Positions 1 to 6,114 of a stretch of 12,300 nt of DNA are shown here, piece after piece. Numbering within the stretch: the first letter of the stretch is position 1; every line of letters begins with the position of its first letter. The translations under genes were made by a program, and so were the position numbers. The notes under the pieces were generated by a model. The model was not told the origin of the DNA. It searched no databases and saw only the letters and a program-made list of their open reading frames with translations. This DNA comes from Saprospiraceae bacterium (GTDB taxonomy: Bacteria > Bacteroidota > Bacteroidia > Chitinophagales > Saprospiraceae): the NCBI GenBank assembly GCA_025455635.1, contig JALOMF010000057.1:1-12300 (forward strand), in the 5' to 3' direction.

Positions 1-64
1 TTTTGCATGGATACAGTTATTTGGTTTTGTTGAAAAAAAATAGCTTATCGAAAGCCCGATTCTC

Positions 65-1480
65 ATGGAAAAAAGTCATCTCGTCAATATTTTGAGGGTT
101 TTGGAGAAAAAAGAAGTCAGGGAACTTCGCAAATGGGTCAGCTCGCCCGCCCACAACCAACGCCAAGACGTGGTTGACCTCTATGAGTATTTGGTAACCG
201 GACAACACCTTTTTTCCGAAAAACAGCTTGAGAAAGAGCAGGTGTTCCGGGCGATTTACCCGGAAAGAACGTTTAGCGATGCCGAAATGCGGCAAGTGAT
301 GCATTTTCTGCTGAAGGCCGTGGAGAACTTCTTGGTTTACAACGAATTGTTGAAGGATGAAGTGCGTACCCAGACGATGCTGGCCAAGGTGTACCGAAAG
401 CGCCAGCTGCCTAAATTGTTTCAGAAAACCATCGAAATGGGCCAGCAAACACAGCAGCAGCAGCCCTACCGCAACCACCAGTATTTTGAAAACGAGTACG
501 CCCTGCAATTTGAGCAGTACACCTACCTGAGCGGGCTGGGCCGCAATACCCCGCTCAACCTCCAAGAAGTATCAGATGCAAACGACGTGGCCTACCTCGC
601 CAATAAATTGCAATTGAGCTGCATCATGCTTTCGCACCAAGCTGTTTTTAATACTACATATCGGCTACAGTTGCTGGATGAGTTGCTCGCATACTTGGAA
701 AACAACCGAAATTTACTGGGAATACCAGCCATCGCCATCTATTACCATCAATTCAAGGCCATGACCCAGCCAGATTTAATAGAACATTACCACCTGCTCA
801 AAAAAGAGATTTTTGAAAACGGAAGACTTTTCCCAAATGAAGAAATAAGGGTTATTTATTTATTGACAATCAACTATTGTATTGGTCGTATTAACGCAGG
901 AATATCCACTTTTTTCAGGGAGACTTTTGACCTATATAATGAAGGACTTGACAAAAGCATTTTTATTGAAAACGGCGTGCTTTCACGTTTTACCTTCCAA
1001 AATGCTGTAACTGCTGGCCTAAATCTTAAAGATTTTGAGTGGGTCGAAAAGTTCATAAAAAACTACCGCTCGCTTTTGGCTGAAAAGCACCAAGAAAGTT
1101 TCGTACAGTTCAATAAAGCAAGGTTGTTTTTCGAACAAGGCAACTACAACGACGCCATGAAGCTACTCGCACAGTCGGATTATGATGACATTCTGATGGC
1201 ATTAAACGCAAGGGCCATGCTTCTGAAAATGTACTACGAACTTAACGAGATGGATGCACTAGATTCCTTGATTGAGAGCATGAAAAGTTATATCCAACGG
1301 AAAAAAGTCATGGGCTATCACCGTGACATCTTCAAGAATCTTATATCATGTACTAAAAAACTCCTCAGAATAATTCCGGGCGACACAATACAAATCGAGA
1401 AAGCTAAAAAAGATATCAAAAGCCTAGAGCCGCTGATGGAGCGCAAGTGGCTCTTGGAGCAGTTAGACAAGCTCGGATAG
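65..1480 (+). CDS. Conserved helical protein of unknown function, TPR-like C-terminal half
   Basis: A 471-residue protein that I do not recognise as a characterised family. It has no signal peptide and no membrane segment, so it is probably cytoplasmic. It is rich in Leu, Glu, Lys and Gln and looks almost entirely alpha-helical. Residues about 345-412 (around FNKARLFFEQGNYNDAMKLL) have the spacing of tetratricopeptide-like helix pairs. The C-terminus ends in a conserved-looking block, ERKWLLEQLDKL. The ATG at 65 is the only sensible start; no clear Shine-Dalgarno precedes it, which is normal in Bacteroidota. Base composition breaks inside the gene: by hand count 541-600 is about 57% G+C, 601-660 about 35% and 841-900 about 30%. 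A damaged second copy of its last ~70 codons lies at 2133-2348. Reading frame and length are certain; function is unknown, and a scaffold or protein-interaction role is only inferred from the helical repeats. Confidence 0.8.
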   Translation: MEKSHLVNILRVLEKKEVRELRKWVSSPAHNQRQDVVDLYEYLVTGQHLFSEKQLEKEQVFRAIYPERTFSDAEMRQVMHFLLKAVENFLVYNELLKDEVRTQTMLAKVYRKRQLPKLFQKTIEMGQQTQQQQPYRNHQYFENEYALQFEQYTYLSGLGRNTPLNLQEVSDANDVAYLANKLQLSCIMLSHQAVFNTTYRLQLLDELLAYLENNRNLLGIPAIAIYYHQFKAMTQPDLIEHYHLLKKEIFENGRLFPNEEIRVIYLLTINYCIGRINAGISTFFRETFDLYNEGLDKSIFIENGVLSRFTFQNAVTAGLNLKDFEWVEKFIKNYRSLLAEKHQESFVQFNKARLFFEQGNYNDAMKLLAQSDYDDILMALNARAMLLKMYYELNEMDALDSLIESMKSYIQRKKVMGYHRDIFKNLISCTKKLLRIIPGDTIQIEKAKKDIKSLEPLMERKWLLEQLDKLG

Positions 1481-1611
1481 CGCTAGAATTACTGCCAAGT
1501 GTTAAAATCGTAAAAGTTGTGAACAATGGCAAACACCGCAACCTCTTCATATTATAGCTGCACTTGAAGCCCGCCTTTTCAATTTCTGAAAACAATATTT
1601 TTTAACTCAGG

Positions 1612-1633
1612 AAAATGATGCATCCATCATTTT
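1612..1633. repeat. Small perfect inverted repeat upstream of the FN3-like gene
   Basis: AAAATGATG and CATCATTTT form a perfect 9-bp stem with a 4-nt loop (CATC). It sits 130 bp downstream of the first gene and 80 bp before the ATG at 1713. It has no T-run after it, so it is a poor intrinsic terminator. It may be an operator-like dyad or a 5'-leader hairpin of the small secreted protein. The rest of 1481-1712 is AT-rich and shows no further structure that I can support. Confidence 0.4.
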
Positions 1634-1712
1634 GAATGCTTGCTTTTGCCGAAGGCCAAGGTATGGCAGCATCCAGTTTGGTTATCATCACTCTTCCAAA
1701 AACTGTTTCATC

Positions 1713-2057
1713 ATGAAAGGCATTCTTTTTTTGCTGGCATTTGCACTTCCAATGGCTTTTGGTTTTACGCCACCATCCCAACCTTTGCAAGACGTTACCT
1801 ATGATGCCCCTACCAATGTCCAAAAGACGTCCAGTTCTTCCGGCTCGATTTCTTTTGCTTGGGATGCCTCCTTTCAGGCGGTTCAGTACAAGATGTACTA
1901 TGTAAAGCGAGGTAGCTCTGCAAGCTCTTATTTTTACACCACCAATACCAATTATACCTTTTCAGGATTACCTGCTGGGGAATACTATTTCTATTTTGCT
2001 GCCGTTTACGATGGTGGGGTGAGTCCTTGGATTGTAATTGAAGACCAAATAATGTAG
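1713..2057 (+). CDS. Small secreted protein with one fibronectin type III-like domain
   Basis: A 114-residue protein. The start is set at the ATG at 1713 because it opens directly into a signal peptide (MKGILFLLAFALPMAFG, likely cut after about residue 17-18). An in-frame ATG at 1632 would put 27 unrelated residues, rich in Cys and Arg, in front of it. The mature part reads like a single fibronectin type III fold: a DAPTNVQ start, ISFAWDAS (B strand Trp), VQYKMYYVKRG (C strand Tyr), then YTFSGLPAGEYYFYFAAVYDGGVSP (the usual Leu-Pro-Ala-Gly turn and Tyr-x-Phe strand). Export to the periplasm or cell surface is inferred; there is no lipobox and no C-terminal sorting domain. Neighbours give no functional hint. 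The gene is AT-richer than most of the window, like the 3' part of the preceding gene, and is followed by its own terminator at 2095. Confidence 0.7.
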   Translation: MKGILFLLAFALPMAFGFTPPSQPLQDVTYDAPTNVQKTSSSSGSISFAWDASFQAVQYKMYYVKRGSSASSYFYTTNTNYTFSGLPAGEYYFYFAAVYDGGVSPWIVIEDQIM

Positions 2058-2094
2058 TTTTCTCAAAAGATTTTGAACTTACAAACTACGTCTT

Positions 2095-2132
2095 GGCGGC
2101 ATGGGATACATTTCCATGCCGCCTTCTTTTTT
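2095..2132 (+). terminator. Rho-independent terminator after the FN3-like gene
   Basis: GGCGGCATGG (2095-2104) and CCATGCCGCC (2114-2123) pair perfectly as a 10-bp stem with a 9-nt loop, followed by TTCTTTTTT. It lies 38 bp after the stop codon of the FN3-like gene. The homology of the orphan 3' gene stub begins immediately after the T-run. Confidence 0.8.
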
Positions 2133-2348
2133 CGCTTTCCATCGGCAGCATGAAGACCTACCTCCAGCGCAAAAAAAGTCATGGGCTACCACAAGGACAA
2201 CTACAAGAACATCATCCAGTACACCAAGAAAATGCTCAAAGTGGCGCACTACGACAAAGCGCAAATCCAGAAGCTAAAATCAGAAATCGAATCCACCAAC
2301 CCCCTCACCGAGCGCAAGTGGCTACTCGCCCAACTCGATAAATTATGA
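2133..2348 (+). pseudogene. Orphan, frameshifted 3' remnant of a paralogue of the gene at 65-1480
   Basis: Reading from about 2135, the sequence gives SMKTYLQRKK, aligning to residues 405-414 of the first gene (SMKSYIQRKK). A run of seven A at 2171-2177 (six in the intact gene) then shifts the frame. Continuing from 2178 in the new frame gives VMGYHKDNYKN, then TKKMLK, then TERKWLLAQLDKL and a TGA at 2346-2348. This matches VMGYHRDIFKN, TKKLLR and MERKWLLEQLDKLG at the end of the first gene. Only about 70 C-terminal codons remain; everything upstream is missing and replaced by a terminator. G+C is host-like (about 57% at 2281-2340), unlike the AT-rich 3' part of the intact gene. An ATG-initiated reading at 2150 gives only an out-of-frame peptide. 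Almost certainly not functional. Confidence 0.85.
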
Positions 2349-2383
2349 GATAATTTGCGACTTTTGCCACCCTTTCAAGCGGC

Positions 2384-2438
2384 TGACGGTTGACGGTGAA
2401 CGGCCGTCAACCGTCAACCGTCAGCCGTCAACCGTCAA
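2384..2438. repeat. Heptamer repeat block forming a large hairpin just before trmB
   Basis: Five tandem 7-mers of the form RCCGTCA occupy about 2404-2438, and two inverted copies (TGACGGT TGACGGT) lie at 2384-2397. TGACGGTTGACGGT (2384-2397) pairs perfectly with ACCGTCAACCGTCA (2410-2423), a 14-bp stem with a 12-nt loop that itself contains the palindrome ACGGCCGT. Other registers are also possible with the later units. The block ends three bases before the trmB ATG at 2441, so it occupies the whole ribosome-binding region. No T-run follows, so it is not an ordinary terminator. Confidence 0.8.
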
Positions 2439-2440
2439 AC

Positions 2441-3136
2441 ATGAGTCAACGGAACAAACTTCAGAAATTCGCAGAGGTACTCTCCTTCCCCAACGTGTAC
2501 GAGAACTTCGATGCCACCAACCCCGCCCTCGCTGGCGAGAACGGCGAACCCGTGGAACTGCGGGGCCACTGGGCCGAGCGCCACTACCAAAACGCCAACC
2601 CCATCACCCTGGAGCTGGCCTGCGGCAAGGGTGACTACGCCATCGGGCTGGCCCAGCGCTTCCCCGACCGCAACTTCCTCGGCGTGGACATCAAGGGCGC
2701 CCGCATCTGGCGTGGGGCCAAGACGGCGCTTGAACTGGGGCTGCCCAACGTGGCCTTCCTGCGCACCCGCATCGAGCAGATTGCCCTCTTCTTCGAGCCG
2801 GGCGAGGTGGACGAAATCTGGATTACCTTCCCCGACCCCTTCCTCCGCAACTCGAAGTCGAACCGGCGGCTCACCTCGCCCGTGTTCTTGCGGGAGTTCC
2901 GAAAAATACTGAAACCCGGCGGCTTCGTCCACCTAAAAACAGACGACCCGACGCTCTTCGACTTCACCCTCGAAGTGCTGGCCGAAGAAAAGGACGTACA
3001 CATCGAGTACCAAGACCACGACATCTACGCCTCGCCGCTGCCCATGCCGGAGCTGGAAATCAAGACTTTCTACGAAAAGCAGCACTTGGCCATCGGGCGT
3101 ACCATCAAATACGTACGTTTCACGCTCGGCGGCTGA
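2441..3136 (+). CDS. trmB: tRNA (guanine-N7-)-methyltransferase TrmB
   Basis: This SAM-dependent enzyme makes 7-methylguanosine at position 46 of the tRNA variable loop. The 231-residue product opens with RNKLQKFAEVLSFPNVYE, the usual N-terminus of Bacteroidota TrmB proteins. The SAM-binding motif is LELACGKGDY (residues 57-66) with the acidic strand end GVDIKG (81-86). The family signature ITFPDPF (128-134) and NRRLTSP (141-147) follow, then LKPGGFVHLKTDD (157-169) with the Thr-Asp substrate-site pair. Length fits the family. An in-frame ATG at 2390 would add 17 residues translated purely from the heptamer repeat, so ATG 2441 is preferred; no normal Shine-Dalgarno is visible. A CAT tRNA gene lies 100 bp downstream on the same strand but has its own promoter. 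Confidence 0.93.
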   Translation: MSQRNKLQKFAEVLSFPNVYENFDATNPALAGENGEPVELRGHWAERHYQNANPITLELACGKGDYAIGLAQRFPDRNFLGVDIKGARIWRGAKTALELGLPNVAFLRTRIEQIALFFEPGEVDEIWITFPDPFLRNSKSNRRLTSPVFLREFRKILKPGGFVHLKTDDPTLFDFTLEVLAEEKDVHIEYQDHDIYASPLPMPELEIKTFYEKQHLAIGRTIKYVRFTLGG

Positions 3137-3146
3137 TTTTGAACTT

Positions 3147-3180
3147 TTGTTGCACAAACAAAGTTGAATCCCTACTTTTG
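3147..3180 (+). promoter_or_regulatory. Bacteroidota-type promoter of the tRNA gene
   Basis: TACTTTTG at 3173-3180 matches the Bacteroidota -7 consensus TAnnTTTG exactly. TTG at 3150-3152 (a second TTG at 3147-3149) sits 20 nt upstream, in the right place for the -33 element. It lies between the trmB stop codon and the tRNA, so transcription would begin about 45-50 nt before the tRNA. A short dyad (CTTTGA 3204-3209, TCAAAG 3220-3225) lies in the leader. Confidence 0.75.
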
Positions 3181-3235
3181 CACCGCTTTTAGCAATTGTA
3201 ATCCTTTGAAGTAAAATTCTCAAAGCCGATTTTCA

Positions 3236-3309
3236 GGTCCCATAGCTCAGTTGGTCAGAGCACGTGACTCATAATCATGGGGTCCTAGGTTCAAGCCCTA
3301 GTGGGACCA
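3236..3309 (+). tRNA. tRNA with CAT anticodon, elongator tRNA-Met type
   Basis: A full cloverleaf can be drawn. The acceptor stem GGTCCCA (3236-3242) pairs with TGGGACC (3302-3308), with discriminator A3309. The D stem is GCTC/GAGC around AGTTGGTCA. The anticodon arm is CGTGA-CTCATAA-TCATG with anticodon CAT. The variable loop is GGGTC, and the T arm is CTAGG-TTCAAGC-CCTAG. The 3' CCA is not encoded (CCC follows). The fully paired first base pair rules out the initiator. A CAT anticodon could be elongator Met or, after lysidine modification, Ile2. The variable loop and anticodon arm resemble elongator Met, but this is not decisive. Confidence 0.93.
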
Positions 3310-3318
3310 CCCAAAGCA

Positions 3319-3358
3319 AAAGCCCCGGAGGAGCAATCCTTCGGGGCTTTATATTTTT
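3319..3358. terminator. Bidirectional intrinsic terminator between tRNA and the GCS2-CBS gene
   Basis: AAAGCCCCGGAGGA (3319-3332) pairs with TCCTTCGGGGCTTT (3337-3350), a 14-bp stem with one G-T pair and a GCAA (GNRA-type) tetraloop, followed on the plus strand by ATATTTTT. On the minus strand the stem is followed by TTTTGCTTT, so it can also end the convergent minus-strand transcript whose stop codon is at 3379-3381. Confidence 0.88.
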
Positions 3359-3378
3359 GCAAAAAAATCTGGTACTTC

Positions 3379-5322
3379 TCACTTCCCACTCGTCAACTCC
3401 AGCCGCTCCATCAACCTTGATGACACACGCAGGAAGTCCATCTCCGTGATGATGCCCACTAGTTCGTTGTCCTTGTCGTGAACCACGGGCAGGCAGCCGA
3501 TTTTGTTCTCCCGCATGATTTTCAAGGCGTCCATGATGGTCGTTTTCGGCGTGACCGTCAGCGGCTCTGCGAGCATGATGTCTTTTACGATGGAATTAGG
3601 CGACTTCCCACTGAGCTTATTGTTGTGTGAGTAATGGCGCAGCAGCTGGCGGGAAGTTACAAGGCCATCAAGTCGGCCCTTCGAGTTCTCCACGGGCAGG
3701 TAGCGGATTTTGCGCCAGTTCATCAGTTCCGCCACGAAGTCAATCAGGTCGTCCTTCTGCACGGTGATGATGTCGGTGGTCATGAACTCCTCCACCCGCA
3801 GGCGGCTGGGAACGTACTCCTCCAGTTCGGTGGCATCCGGGAGTGGCCAAGTGTGCACGGGCATTTCCTTTTCTTGGTTTTTGACGATGCAGGCCGTCAC
3901 GACGGCAGTGGCCTCGTCGGTGGTGATGGATTCTTTGAGTTTGGTAAATGCCCGGAGCTGCCAGCGGGCACCCGTCATGTGCGCTTCGGCACGGTCGTGG
4001 ATGATGCCGAGGTACTTGTCAATATCGCTGGAGTCCACGCCTTTTGACTGCAAGCCCTCTTTCGCCAAGGGCAATAACTCCTTGATTACCAATTCGGTAG
4101 CTGCATATTTCTTGTCGTTGAACCAGTTGAACTTGGTATCAATACCGAACTGTGCTGCCTTCATGAAATTGTCCCGAACATCCTCCCAAGAAAGTTTCGT
4201 GGTCACATCGGCACAGTGCTTCTGCATCCCGACGATGGCCCCCAGCCAGAAGGCCGAGTTGGCCACCTCGTCCACGATGGTAGGCCCTGCGGGCAAGACC
4301 CTCGCCTCGATGCGGAGGTGTGGTTGGCCATTGTCGCTGATGCCGTAGCAGGGGCGGTTCCAGCGGTAAACGGTGGAGTTGTGCACTTGCAGCGCCTTGA
4401 GCTTTGGTGTTTTTTTCTTCAAAACCTGCTCGATGGAGTTTTCCACTTCGTCGCTGGTCATGAGCACCCGAAAGCGGGCGATGTCCTCCTTGTAGATTTC
4501 GAGGATAGAGCCGCGCAACCAGCCGTTGCCAAAGTTCACCCTGGGGCTGCGCTCCCGCAAGTGGTCGTGCGAGGTGCGGGTGTCGAGGCTTTGCTGGAAG
4601 AGGGCGATGCGGGTCTCGTGCCAGAGCCGCTTGCCAAACACCATCGGCGAGTTGGCGGCGATGGCGATGGTAGGCCCGGTGAGCATCTGGGCAATGTTGT
4701 ACAGGCAGACGAAATCCTTCGGCTCCACCTGCAAATGCACTTGGAAGCTCGTGTTGCAGGCCTCCAGCAGCGGCGAGTCGTGCTTCACGTGCAACTCGTC
4801 AATGCCGTTCAGGTTCAGCTCAAAATTGCTACCGATGAGGTGGCTTTTCAGCGCCTTCATCAGCGCCATGTAGCGGGGCTTCTCGGTCAGGTTTTCGAGG
4901 TCGAGGTCGGTTTTGCGCAGCGTAGGAAGAATGCCAGTGAGGCAAATATTGGCGCCCATCCCCTTCACCACCTTGCGGATGGCGGCGAGGTTCACGAGGT
5001 TTTCGTCCTCCATTTGCTTGAAACAGCTGCCCTTGAACTCCATCGGGGTCATGTTCGTTTCCAAGTTGAACTGCGCCAGCTCGGTGTCCAGCCAGGCACA
5101 ATCCTTCATCGCTTGGATGACTTTCATGTTAATTTTGGCCGGCTTAAAGGTCTTGTTGTCCACGATGCACATTTCCTGCTCTGCACCGATGCGGGTAATG
5201 CCGCTCTCGAACCAGTTGTTGTCAATCATGTGCTCCAGCGCCTGAAGGTCGTTCAGGAGGTTGCGCATGAAGGACTGTAGCTCGTCTTTGTCTTTTGCGA
5301 GTGATACTTTTGCTTCGCCCAT
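3379..5322 (-). CDS. Glutamate-cysteine-ligase-like (GCS2-type) protein fused to a CBS-domain pair
   Basis: A 647-residue soluble protein. Residues about 40-440 look like the GCS2 branch of carboxylate-amine ligases (ATP-dependent gamma-glutamyl ligases). IGAEQEM at 45-51 corresponds to the acidic G-x-E-x-E metal-site strand at the start of that fold. Later come FQVHLQV, where the family has a His-rich strand, RSPRVNFGNGWLRGS, and an arginine-rich LRIEARVLPAGPT segment. Residues 508-640 are two CBS motifs. The first spans about 508-565 (VEEFMTTDIITVQ to RYLPVENSKGRLDGLVTSRQLL) and the second about 578-638 (VKDIMLAEPLTVTP to CLPVVHDKDNELVGIITEMDFL). CBS pairs bind adenine nucleotides and usually regulate the attached enzyme or channel, so the protein is probably a nucleotide-sensing ligase. 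The substrate cannot be named: glutamate plus cysteine is only the family prototype. It starts at ATG 5322, stands alone, and ends at the shared terminator. Confidence 0.75.
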   Translation of the reverse strand: MGEAKVSLAKDKDELQSFMRNLLNDLQALEHMIDNNWFESGITRIGAEQEMCIVDNKTFKPAKINMKVIQAMKDCAWLDTELAQFNLETNMTPMEFKGSCFKQMEDENLVNLAAIRKVVKGMGANICLTGILPTLRKTDLDLENLTEKPRYMALMKALKSHLIGSNFELNLNGIDELHVKHDSPLLEACNTSFQVHLQVEPKDFVCLYNIAQMLTGPTIAIAANSPMVFGKRLWHETRIALFQQSLDTRTSHDHLRERSPRVNFGNGWLRGSILEIYKEDIARFRVLMTSDEVENSIEQVLKKKTPKLKALQVHNSTVYRWNRPCYGISDNGQPHLRIEARVLPAGPTIVDEVANSAFWLGAIVGMQKHCADVTTKLSWEDVRDNFMKAAQFGIDTKFNWFNDKKYAATELVIKELLPLAKEGLQSKGVDSSDIDKYLGIIHDRAEAHMTGARWQLRAFTKLKESITTDEATAVVTACIVKNQEKEMPVHTWPLPDATELEEYVPSRLRVEEFMTTDIITVQKDDLIDFVAELMNWRKIRYLPVENSKGRLDGLVTSRQLLRHYSHNNKLSGKSPNSIVKDIMLAEPLTVTPKTTIMDALKIMRENKIGCLPVVHDKDNELVGIITEMDFLRVSSRLMERLELTSGK

Positions 5323-5559
5323 TGAATTGGAATTGTTTGAGATTGCTGGATAGTGGTTACAAATAGTTAGATTGCTTGCCCAATTGGGCTTTGAAATTTT
5401 TAGGGTGGATGGCTAGCCAAGGAGCGCCAAACTGTTCAGCCTGCTATCAAATACCATTCCTCCCAGCAAAAGAATCATAATTGTTTTAATTAGTCAAACA
5501 TGTTCACCAATAAAATTTTTCAACCCACTTCGTTCGTTTAAGAAGCCAAACATTTTGTG

Positions 5560-6090
5560 ATGAAAAGAACAGCCTTACTTTCGCTTATTATATTAGCTTT
5601 TTTTTCCTGTAAAAAAGAGACGGAACCGCCTTTGACCCGCATCACGGTCGGAAATCTCAAGTTCGCAGTTGACCCTTCCATCCAGCCGCCGCTCACCTAC
5701 TACATCCCCATCAACAATGTTAACATGAATGCCTTTGCGCAACTCGATGGTGCCAACATTGACACTGCCGACATCAAAAACATACTGCCGGGCCGCTGCA
5801 CGCTCACGGCACTTTTCGGTGGCGGCAACCTCGACTTTATTGATGCAGTATCCGTGCGGCTATGCCCACAGACCGACAATGGTGAAAATTGTGGTCGGGA
5901 GGCGTTCTACCGTGACCCTACCCCCTTCGATGTGGGCCAAGAACTGGAACTGGTGCCCAGTGCCGTCAACGACATCCGGGACATGGTGCTACAGAAAACC
6001 ATCAATGTGCAAGTGAAACTTGAGCGCCTGCGCGACGTTCCGCTAGGCTCCTTCGAAGTGGTGCTGGAGATGGAGTTTGATGTTAGGTGA
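5560..6090 (+). CDS. Small lipoprotein of unknown function
   Basis: A 176-residue protein with a classic lipoprotein signal peptide: MKRTALLSLIILAFFSC, with the lipidated Cys at residue 17. The charged stretch after the Cys (KKETE) resembles Bacteroidota surface-export signals, so it may be exposed on the outer membrane; that is inference. The ATG at 5560 is chosen over the adjoining GTG at 5557. The rest is soluble and probably mostly beta-strand, with two Cys (in RLCPQTDNGENCGRE, around residues 106-117) that could form a disulfide. It matches no family that I know. It is divergent from the GCS2-CBS gene (237-bp gap, no recognisable promoter) and convergent with the ATPase gene, only 24 bp away with no visible terminator between them. 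Confidence 0.75.
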   Translation: MKRTALLSLIILAFFSCKKETEPPLTRITVGNLKFAVDPSIQPPLTYYIPINNVNMNAFAQLDGANIDTADIKNILPGRCTLTALFGGGNLDFIDAVSVRLCPQTDNGENCGREAFYRDPTPFDVGQELELVPSAVNDIRDMVLQKTINVQVKLERLRDVPLGSFEVVLEMEFDVR

Positions 6091-6114
6091 CTTGTCCGGC
6101 AGGCTATTAAGTCT

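Noticed and set aside
1632..1712. Upstream ATG extending the FN3-like protein by 27 residues
   Set aside because: The signal peptide begins at the ATG at 1713, and the extension overlaps a hairpin and looks non-coding.
2404..2438. Possible CRISPR-like array
   Set aside because: The units are 7 bp and directly adjacent, with no spacers and no cas genes; it is a simple tandem and inverted repeat.
2390..2440. In-frame upstream ATG extending trmB by 17 residues
   Set aside because: The extension is a translation of the heptamer repeat (MTVNGRQPSTVSRQPSN) and is not part of any TrmB N-terminus I know; ATG 2441 opens into the family sequence.
4216..5280. 354-codon open frame on the plus strand
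   Set aside because: Antisense to the GCS2-CBS gene, with no domain or start signal.
5378..5389. Perfect 12-bp palindrome GCCCAATTGGGC between the divergent GCS2-CBS and lipoprotein genes
   Set aside because: It has no loop, so it is not a hairpin terminator, and a single short palindrome is weak evidence for an operator. No promoter elements could be fitted around it.
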